Shown piece by piece: positions 1 to 4,456 of a stretch of 9,870 nucleotides of DNA. The DNA lies in contig UQPY01000072.1 of NCBI GenBank assembly GCA_900542965.1, positions 1-9,870 on the forward strand, in the 5' to 3' direction. Position numbers and translations under genes: made by a program. The notes below the pieces were generated by a model that saw only the letters and a list, made by a program, of their open reading frames with translations, ran no database searches and was not told the DNA's origin. The stretch comes from an uncultured Collinsella sp. GTDB taxonomy: Bacteria; Actinomycetota; Coriobacteriia; Coriobacteriales; Coriobacteriaceae. Positions within the stretch are counted from its first letter, which is position 1. Every line of letters begins with the position of its first letter.

Positions 1-48
1 CGAGATTACTACGCGTCTCGTGGGCTCGGAGATGTGTATAAGAGACAG
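1..48 (+). other. Residual Illumina Nextera i7 adapter (non-genomic)
   Basis: Bases 30-48 are the Tn5 mosaic-end/Nextera read primer tail (AGATGTGTATAAGAGACAG). Bases 15-29 are the constant Nextera read-2 segment (GTCTCGTGGGCTCGG). Bases 7-14 (TACTACGC) occupy the 8-nt i7 index slot, and I recall this string as index N719 in adapter orientation. Bases 1-6 (CGAGAT) are the end of the P7 flow-cell sequence. The arrangement is exactly that of a library adapter, so this is untrimmed sequencing artefact joined to real sequence at about base 49. It marks a true contig edge, and nothing upstream of trpS can be inferred. Confidence 0.98.
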
Positions 49-69
49 GATCATACGTTAGGAGCAATC

Positions 70-1119
70 ATGCCAAACGAGAACAGCTACGAAGTCGCGC
101 TGCAAAAGAGCAACGCCATTCGCGAGGGCCTGGCCAAGACGCCCGAGAAGTTCACCATGCTCACCGGCGACCGCCCCACCGGCCGTCTGCATCTGGGTCA
201 CTACTTCGGCACCCTTAAGGGCCGTGTTGAGCTGCAGAACATGGGCGCCAAGACCAACGTGCTCATCGCCGACTACCAGGTCATCACCGACCGCGACACG
301 ACCGAGCACATCCAGGACAACGTGTACAACATGGTTATGGACTACCTTGCCTGCGGCATCGACCCCGACAAGACCATGATCTACGCGCACTCCGCCGTGC
401 CCGCCGCCAACCAGCTCATGCTGCCGTTCCTGTCGCTGGTCTCCGAGGCCGAGCTGGCGCGCAACCCCACGGTCAAGGCCGAGATGGAGGCCTCGGGCCA
501 CGAGCTCACCGGCCTTCTGCTCACCTATCCGGTGCATCAGGCCTGCGACATCCTGTTCTGCAAGGGCAATGTGGTGCCCGTCGGTCGCGACCAGCTGCCG
601 CACATCGAGCTCACCCGCACCATCGCCCGCCGCTTTAACAACCGCTACGGCAAGGTGTTCCCCGAGGTCGACGCACTGCTGTCCGAGACCCCACTGCTGC
701 CGGGCCTGGACGGTCGCAAGATGAGCAAGAGCTACGGTAACGCCATCAACATCTCGATGACCGCCGAGGAGACGGCCAGGCGCATCAAGAAGAGCCAGAC
801 CGACTCCGAGCGCATGATCACATTCGATCCCGAGAACCGCCCCGGCGTGTCCGGTCTGCTTTCGACGGCCGCCATCTGCACCGGCCGTTCCGAGGTCGAG
901 ATTGCCGAGGAGATTGGCATGGGCGGCTCCGGCCAGCTCAAGAAGTACGTGACCGAGGCCGTCAACGAGTACTTCGCCCCGATCCGTGAGCGTCGTCAGC
1001 GCTACGAGAACGATCTGGATTACGTCAAGGACGTCCTGCACGAGGGCAATCGTCGCGCCAACGAGATCGCCGAGCAGACCCTGGCAGAAGTTCAGGACGC
1101 CATGGGCATGGTGTACTAG
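70..1119 (+). CDS. trpS: Tryptophanyl-tRNA synthetase (TrpRS)
   Basis: This class I aminoacyl-tRNA synthetase charges tRNA-Trp with tryptophan in the cytoplasm, using ATP. The 349-residue product has the N-terminal signature TGDRPTGRLHLGHYFG at residues 32-47. The HIGH-type motif is HLGH at 41-44, the variant seen in many Gram-positive TrpRS, and KMSKS follows at 217-221 in GRKMSKSYGNAI. The length is usual for bacterial TrpRS (about 330-350). I chose the ATG at 70 because GGAG at 61-64 lies 5 nt upstream. The in-frame GTG at 34 lies inside the adapter and would add an artefactual MYKRQ leader. The gene stands alone and ends 35 bp before an intrinsic terminator. Its promoter is off the contig, so any tryptophan-responsive leader cannot be assessed. 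Function is secure; substrate choice rests on overall family resemblance. Confidence 0.97.
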   Translation: MPNENSYEVALQKSNAIREGLAKTPEKFTMLTGDRPTGRLHLGHYFGTLKGRVELQNMGAKTNVLIADYQVITDRDTTEHIQDNVYNMVMDYLACGIDPDKTMIYAHSAVPAANQLMLPFLSLVSEAELARNPTVKAEMEASGHELTGLLLTYPVHQACDILFCKGNVVPVGRDQLPHIELTRTIARRFNNRYGKVFPEVDALLSETPLLPGLDGRKMSKSYGNAINISMTAEETARRIKKSQTDSERMITFDPENRPGVSGLLSTAAICTGRSEVEIAEEIGMGGSGQLKKYVTEAVNEYFAPIRERRQRYENDLDYVKDVLHEGNRRANEIAEQTLAEVQDAMGMVY

Positions 1120-1154
1120 ACCGATCTGCTGGCTTGAGCTTTCGATTGCTATAG

Positions 1155-1182
1155 GGCGGGCGCTACGGCGTCCGCCTTTTTT
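1155..1182 (+). terminator. Intrinsic terminator of trpS
   Basis: A 9-bp GC-rich stem (GGCGGGCGC 1155-1163 with GCGTCCGCC 1168-1176, one G-T wobble) closes a TACG tetraloop. Six T residues follow at 1177-1182. It begins 35 bp after the trpS stop codon, the classic layout of a Rho-independent terminator on the plus strand. Confidence 0.93.
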
Positions 1183-1204
1183 GGAGCCGGACCGCTTCGG
1201 CTCC
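1183..1204. repeat. Short inverted repeat after the trpS terminator
   Basis: GGAGCCG (1183-1189) and CGGCTCC (1198-1204) are perfect 7-bp inverted arms around an 8-nt spacer, directly abutting the T-run of the trpS terminator. There is no T-run after it. It may be a secondary 3' hairpin or the flank of the structured region that follows. Its role is unknown. Confidence 0.5.
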
Positions 1205-1222
1205 GTCCATCGCACTCCCCCG

Positions 1223-1450
1223 ACAAACAGGAACAGGCCCGCTGGCAGTTAGTTGCCAGCGGGCCTGTTCCCGAAGTACACCGTTGAATCGCACAGAGGG
1301 GAGGGATGCGAATCAAACTCAACAGGGCAGGCTTTTTCATCGCCTATTGCCTGCTCCGCTGCTGAAACCAATATAGTTCACCGTGGTTTACTTTCTGACG
1401 GCAAAGTACGCCGCCACACCTTCTCCATAAGTTAGCTCTGGTAAACCTAC
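1223..1450 (-). ncRNA. Candidate structured non-coding RNA region
   Basis: No convincing protein gene lies between trpS and the MGMT gene (1183-1512), yet the interval is dense in pairing potential. Hairpins visible in addition to the 18-bp stem are GAATCGCA/TGCGAATC (1286-1293 with 1307-1314, one mismatch), GCAGGC/GCCTGC (1327-1332 with 1349-1354) and GGTTTAC/GTAAACC (1385-1391 with 1441-1447), the last closing a 49-nt interior. A leftward RNA of about 220 nt ending in the 18-bp hairpin is one reading. A shorter rightward RNA starting after TATAGT (1372-1377) and ending in the palindrome at 1456-1496 is another. I recognise no family. The short reading frames here look like shadows. Strand and extent are uncertain. 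Confidence 0.3.
1230..1271 (-). terminator. Perfect 18-bp hairpin, possible minus-strand terminator
   Basis: The arms at 1230-1247 and 1254-1271 are perfectly complementary over 18 bp (GGAACAGGCCCGCTGGCA and its complement) around a 6-nt loop. Read on the minus strand the stem is followed by TGTTTGTC, a weak U-rich tail. On the plus strand it is followed by CGAAGTAC, which is not U-rich. This favours termination of a transcript running leftward from about 1450. The near-perfect symmetry over 18 bp is too long to be chance. It could instead be a dispersed palindromic repeat. Confidence 0.5.
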
Positions 1451-1455
1451 AGCGT

Positions 1456-1496
1456 AAAACCACCACAAAGGGGACAGGCGCCTTTGTGGTGGTTTT
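1456..1496 (-). repeat. Family A palindrome, copy 1 (likely terminator)
   Basis: AAAACCACCACAAAGG (1456-1471) and its exact complement (1481-1496) form a 16-bp stem around the 9-nt loop GGACAGGCG. The A-tract on one side and T-tract on the other give it the shape of a bidirectional intrinsic terminator. On the minus strand it starts 16 nt after the stop codon of the MGMT-family gene. Three more copies occur at 1863, 3441 and 4401. Its loop differs by one base from copy 3. Confidence 0.85.
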
Positions 1497-1512
1497 CGCC
1501 ACGGCAGAACCG

Positions 1513-1833
1513 CTAGAGCCCGGCAGGCCAGCGACAGGCGGCCAAGTCGACGTGCATGTCGTCCTTAAACGCCACACCTTCCCCTAGCAAAAGCTCACGT
1601 TGAGCATCGGGACCGCCAAAAGCGAAGCCCTCGCATATGTGCCCGTCGGCAAACACCACGCGGTGACAGGGAATCTCGCCGGGGCGCGGATTACTATGCA
1701 GGGCATACCCCACGTACCGCGCACTTCGCGGACGACCGGCAAGCAGCGCCACCTGGCCATACGTGGCGACCATCCCCTCGGGGATCTGCTCGACCACCTC
1801 GTACACCCGTTCAAAAAAGCCCTCAGACGCCAT
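1513..1833 (-). CDS. MGMT-family single-domain protein with PCHR active site
   Basis: This 106-residue protein is only the DNA-binding/active-site domain of O6-alkylguanine-DNA alkyltransferases. Members either move the alkyl group from O6-alkylguanine to a cysteine (MGMT/Ogt) or, when that cysteine is tryptophan, flag lesions for nucleotide excision repair (alkyltransferase-like, ATL). Here PCHR is intact at residues 55-58 with Cys56, so suicidal alkyl transfer remains possible. The DNA-probing Tyr25 and the arginine finger Arg39 (SARYVG) are also present, as is a late Glu in LLLGEG. The N-terminal Ogt domain is missing, as in Atl1-type proteins. I chose the ATG at 1833 because GGGAG lies about 7 nt upstream. 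A longer frame would start inside the palindrome at 1863-1901. The gene sits between palindrome copies 1 and 2 and converges on trpS. Whether it acts as an enzyme or an ATL-type sensor is open. Confidence 0.88.
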   Translation of the reverse strand: MASEGFFERVYEVVEQIPEGMVATYGQVALLAGRPRSARYVGYALHSNPRPGEIPCHRVVFADGHICEGFAFGGPDAQRELLLGEGVAFKDDMHVDLAACRWPAGL

Positions 1834-1862
1834 TGCTCGCTCCCTTCCACCCGGAAAAGCAT

Positions 1863-1901
1863 AAACCACCACAAAGGTGCCTGTCCCCTTTGTGGTGGTT
1901 T
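1863..1901 (-). repeat. Family A palindrome, copy 2 (likely terminator)
   Basis: Arms AAACCACCACAAAGG (1863-1877) and the complement (1887-1901) form a 15-bp stem with loop TGCCTGTCC, the reverse complement of the copy 3 loop. It lies 11 nt past the degV-family stop codon on the minus strand and about 30 bp upstream of the MGMT-family start codon. The minus-strand tail is TTTAT, a weaker U-run than in the other copies. Its flanks (CATAAA before, TTTTGACCGG after on the plus strand) resemble those of copy 3. Confidence 0.85.
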
Positions 1902-1912
1902 TGACCGGAAAG

Positions 1913-2767
1913 CTAGTTGGCGGGGCGGAAGAAGGCTACGGCTACGGCGCCGGGGCCCACGTGGGTGCCGATGGTGGCGCCAATGGTGTGGATGGACAGC
2001 TCGCCCTCGGTGTGACCGGCCCACAGTGCCGCGCTGTCCTCGATATATTTCTTGAGCACGGCGTCCGAAAGGCCTGTATAGCCCAGCGCCAGCGGCATGG
2101 AAAAGTCGACGCCGCCCGCCTTTTCTACCTTCTGGTTGAGCAGGTTACGACCGTTCTTGGAACCGCGCGCCTTGCCCAGCTGCACGATCAGGCCGTCCTC
2201 GGCGGCCACAACGGGCTTTACGTTGAGCAACGTGCCCACAGCGCCGGCCGCAGCAGACAGGCGACCGCCGCGCACCAAGTACTCCAGCGTCTCGAGCAGA
2301 CCGATAACCACCACGCGGTCACGGACTGCCTCGACGGCCGCCGCGATCTGGGCCGCACTACGGCCCTCGTCCACCAAGCGCAACGCATACTCGACCAGGA
2401 CACGCTCGCCCAGGGTGACGTTATTGCTGTCCACCACGAACACGTCGCCGCCCGGCGCCTCGGCAAGTGCGGTACGGGCACTCTGATTGGTGCCCGAAAG
2501 CTTGGCGCCCACGGTAATAATCACTGCCTCGTCGCCGGCCTCACGTGCCTCGGCAATCGCCTGCGAAAACGCGTACGGGTTGACCTGGCCGGTCTTGGGC
2601 AGCTCATCGCGCTCCACGAGCATCTCGTAAAAGCGTTGATGATCGATGTCGACGCCATCCATATACACATCGGTGCCAAAGGTGACGGACAGCGGCAAAA
2701 CACGCAGAGCGGGGTGCTCCGCCGGCGACATATCGCTTGCGGAATCGGTAATAATACGAATGGACAT
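1913..2767 (-). CDS. DegV-family fatty-acid-binding protein
   Basis: DegV proteins are soluble cytoplasmic proteins that hold one long-chain fatty acid between two domains; Gram-positive FakB members present it to the kinase FakA for phosphorylation and phospholipid synthesis. The 284-residue product has the usual length. Family marks are ITDSASD at residues 6-12, TGQVNP at 59-64, SGTNQSA at 91-97, LEYLVRGGRLS at 161-171, LLNVKP at 180-185 and the C-terminal IGATIGTHVGPGA at 262-274. The ATG at 2767 is preceded by AAAGGA about 6 nt upstream, so I prefer it to the 35-residue longer frame, whose extra residues lack family similarity. The gene follows the marR-type gene on the same strand after 119 bp, probably as one unit, with palindrome copy 2 at its end. 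No FakA-like partner is in the window, so the FakB role is inferred from the family. Confidence 0.93.
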   Translation of the reverse strand: MSIRIITDSASDMSPAEHPALRVLPLSVTFGTDVYMDGVDIDHQRFYEMLVERDELPKTGQVNPYAFSQAIAEAREAGDEAVIITVGAKLSGTNQSARTALAEAPGGDVFVVDSNNVTLGERVLVEYALRLVDEGRSAAQIAAAVEAVRDRVVVIGLLETLEYLVRGGRLSAAAGAVGTLLNVKPVVAAEDGLIVQLGKARGSKNGRNLLNQKVEKAGGVDFSMPLALGYTGLSDAVLKKYIEDSAALWAGHTEGELSIHTIGATIGTHVGPGAVAVAFFRPAN

Positions 2768-2886
2768 AACAAATCCTTTCTTGCGCGGAGCTCGCGCGGG
2801 GAATTTTGACAGCAATGCCCCGGCACGGTATACGCGCTCAAACGGGACTATGCAGTTGTTAATGGGAAGCAAATGCCTTGGCGGCC

Positions 2887-3336
2887 TTAGATCTCGCGCA
2901 GGGTGTCGAGAATCGTACGCAGCGATGCATACATCTGCTCGCGCTGCTCCACACCCATAGCCTTACCGGTGGTATCGAGCACCTCGCGAATGATGCGGTC
3001 CGCCTCGCTCATGCTCTCGCCGCCCAGAGCGGTCAGGCGAACCGGAGCACGATACTTAACGGCGGCATCGCCCGAATCATCGACTTCGACGTAGCCGCCC
3101 TCCTCCAGATGCGCGAGCGTACGCGAGACGGCGGCGCGGGTCACGCCTGCCATGCGAGCCAGGTCGGCACCAGTCAGGCCGTCCTTGCTGCGCTCAAGAT
3201 AGTACAGGCACATAACGTCGGAGCCCTTGAGACCCAGCCTTGCGCCCTCAGACGTCTTAATGCGCTGGATCTCCTTGTAGAGTCCGCTGATCAGTCCGAC
3301 AAAGTCCTCGAAACGTGTCTCGTCGCTCTGCTGCAT
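2887..3336 (-). CDS. MarR-family transcriptional regulator
   Basis: This 149-residue protein fits the MarR winged-helix family, dimeric DNA-binding proteins that usually repress nearby genes until a small phenolic, lipid or oxidant ligand binds. Helices at about residues 8-27 and 38-50 precede the winged helix-turn-helix. LTGADLARMAGVTRAAVSRTL at 54-74 covers the turn and recognition helix, and the wing spans about 80-101. A C-terminal dimerisation helix runs from about 108 to 147. The start at 3336 has AAAGG about 12 nt upstream, a longer gap than ideal; no better ATG with a closer site is visible. It is followed on the same strand by the DegV-family gene, so a lipid-related signal is possible, as in FabT-type MarR proteins, but that is inference from adjacency. 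No ligand-specific residue can be named. Confidence 0.9.
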   Translation of the reverse strand: MQQSDETRFEDFVGLISGLYKEIQRIKTSEGARLGLKGSDVMCLYYLERSKDGLTGADLARMAGVTRAAVSRTLAHLEEGGYVEVDDSGDAAVKYRAPVRLTALGGESMSEADRIIREVLDTTGKAMGVEQREQMYASLRTILDTLREI

Positions 3337-3369
3337 GGGAGACGACCGCCTTTCGCTTGCATAATGCTA

Positions 3370-3406
3370 ACGGGTAAACATCTTAGTCGCATAAGGCGAC
3401 ACCCGT
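3370..3406 (-). promoter_or_regulatory. Nested inverted repeats upstream of marR-type gene
   Basis: Outer arms ACGGGT (3370-3375) and ACCCGT (3401-3406) enclose inner arms GTCGC (3386-3390) and GCGAC (3396-3400) with a 5-nt loop. The element lies 34-70 bp upstream of the MarR-type start codon. MarR proteins commonly bind palindromes in their own promoters, so this is a candidate autoregulatory operator. A leader-RNA hairpin is equally possible. No convincing -35/-10 pair could be fixed around it. Confidence 0.35.
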
Positions 3407-3440
3407 ACCCAAATACCCCATTTGTTAACCCATCAACATA

Positions 3441-3481
3441 AAAACCACCACAAAGGGGACAGGCACCTTTGTGGTGGTTTT
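3441..3481 (-). repeat. Family A palindrome, copy 3 (likely terminator)
   Basis: AAAACCACCACAAAGG (3441-3456) and its perfect complement (3466-3481) flank the loop GGACAGGCA. On the minus strand the stem ends in five T residues and lies 28 nt after the stop codon of the B3/4-domain gene. It also occupies the far upstream end of the marR-type promoter region. The loop is inverted relative to copies 2 and 4. Confidence 0.87.
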
Positions 3482-3509
3482 GACCGGCGAACATGATCCG
3501 CAGACGCCG

Positions 3510-4229
3510 CTACAGCTCCACACAGGGATTGTCGCGGGTCACAAGCGTCTTAACGACAACCGTCGCTCCCAGATAGCGCTCGAGCAGCTCGGCTAGGCGA
3601 TCGATCGCGGCCTGGCAATCCCCCATCCGCTCGGGCTCCACGCACTCAATCGCCAAGAATGCATCGGCCGAATCGTCGGACAGCGCCGTGCGAACGCCGT
3701 CCCGCCAGTTCCAGCAGCGGCACACGGCGCCCGCATCATCGATGTAGGCGAGCTCGCCGGGCAGCGTCGGATCGTCCGCCTCCTCGCCAAGCGGCAAGAA
3801 TGCATCGCCACCGTCGGTCACCTTCAAGCGAAGGTCTCCCTCGATCGCATGCAGATCCTCGCCTCCCACGGGCAGCGCGTAGGTCAGCGACACCGTGTTG
3901 TAGATATCCACCGCGGGCGTAATGTGGCCCACCGGCTTGCCTTTGAGCACGCGTTTGAGCAAGTTCTCGATCGAGCAGCGCGCGCCTTTCTTGGTCTTGA
4001 ACAGACGATAGGCCTCGCGCCATGCCTTGACCGGTGCGTTCTCGCTGATAGTGTCGCTGGTCAGATGACGCTCCGCATCGATATTGGCGCGGTCGAGCAA
4101 CGCCGCAATCGCATCCACGTCCTCTTGAGGAATCTGAGCCGTGGGCTTCATGCCCTCCACGACCACAACACCGACCGCTGCCTGCGGAAACAGCTCCCAG
4201 AATGAATCCTCGGCAATAAAGCTCTTCAT
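3510..4229 (-). CDS. Stand-alone B3/4 domain protein (PheT editing-domain homologue)
   Basis: B3/4 is the domain of the phenylalanyl-tRNA synthetase beta chain that carries the site hydrolysing mischarged Tyr-tRNA-Phe. This 239-residue protein is a free-standing version with no synthetase catalytic or anticodon-binding parts. Recognisable stretches are AWREAYRLF at residues 69-77, SIENLLKRVLKGK at 86-98, ITPAVDIYNTVSLTYALPVGGED at 103-125 (core VDIYN and PVGGED), LPLGEE at 145-150 and WNWRDGVRT at 173-181. The length matches the common single-domain family. The ATG at 4229 has GGGAG about 5-6 nt upstream; the in-frame ATG at 4244 has no ribosome site. It is a one-gene unit, with palindrome copy 3 after it and copy 4 upstream. 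Trans-editing of mischarged tRNA is the usual suggestion for the family, but which tRNA or amino acid it acts on cannot be read here. Confidence 0.88.
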   Translation of the reverse strand: MKSFIAEDSFWELFPQAAVGVVVVEGMKPTAQIPQEDVDAIAALLDRANIDAERHLTSDTISENAPVKAWREAYRLFKTKKGARCSIENLLKRVLKGKPVGHITPAVDIYNTVSLTYALPVGGEDLHAIEGDLRLKVTDGGDAFLPLGEEADDPTLPGELAYIDDAGAVCRCWNWRDGVRTALSDDSADAFLAIECVEPERMGDCQAAIDRLAELLERYLGATVVVKTLVTRDNPCVEL

Positions 4230-4258
4230 ACGCTCTCCCTTCATTGTGCGCGCCCGAG

Positions 4259-4287
4259 TGAGGGCGCCTAAACAAAAAGCGCCCTTA
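4259..4287. repeat. 9-bp hairpin upstream of the B3/4 gene
   Basis: TGAGGGCGC (4259-4267) pairs with GCGCCCTTA (4279-4287), with one G-T wobble, around an 11-nt A-rich loop. It lies about 30-58 bp upstream of the B3/4 start codon, so it is probably transcribed in that gene's leader. The rest of this 171-bp gene-free stretch (4230-4400) holds GTCCCC/GGGGAC arms (4338-4343 with 4354-4359) and no promoter I can fix with confidence. Confidence 0.45.
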
Positions 4288-4400
4288 CAACGGCCACCTT
4301 CAAAGTCCTACGGTGCCGTCACAAGAACGCTTGCGCTGTCCCCATCCGGAGAAGGGGACGATATGTCAGGCGTATTGTAACCCGAGTCATCCACGCGAGC

Positions 4401-4437
4401 AAAACCACCACAAAGGTGCCTGTCCCCTTTGTGGTGG
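4401..4437 (-). repeat. Family A palindrome, copy 4 (likely pckA terminator)
   Basis: AAAACCACCACAAAGG (4401-4416), loop TGCCTGTCC (4417-4425) and CCTTTGTGGTGG (4426-4437) form a 12-bp stem. The outer four bases of the right arm have decayed to ATAT, so the A-tract that would precede the stem on the minus strand is lost. The four T residues after the stem on the pckA transcript strand are kept. It starts 19 nt past the pckA stop codon. This one-sided retention fits selection for termination of pckA. Confidence 0.85.
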
Positions 4438-4456
4438 ATATGGACTCACGGCGAAG

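Noticed and set aside
58..1215. Long 385-codon open frame antisense to trpS
   Set aside because: It is the antisense shadow of a GC-rich, strongly codon-biased gene; it is low-complexity (Val/Gly/His/Leu) and crosses the trpS terminator.
1253..1435. 60-codon frame in the gap after trpS
   Set aside because: It begins inside the right arm of the 18-bp hairpin, has no ribosome site and no recognisable family; the region is better explained as structured non-coding sequence.
1286..1450. Possible tRNA in the hairpin-rich gap
   Set aside because: No T-loop TTCRA with correct 5-bp stem, no cloverleaf spacing and no plausible anticodon arm on either strand.
1456..1901. MGMT gene as the cargo of a composite mobile element bounded by inverted palindromes
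   Set aside because: The copies flank neighbouring genes equally, their positions follow stop codons, and no transposase or target duplication is seen.
1877..2809. 310-codon open frame antisense to the degV-type gene
   Set aside because: It starts inside a palindrome copy and mirrors the DegV protein; the minus strand carries all recognised motifs.
1456..4437. CRISPR array from the four repeated copies
   Set aside because: The copies are 400 to 1600 bp apart with genes between them, not regular short spacers.
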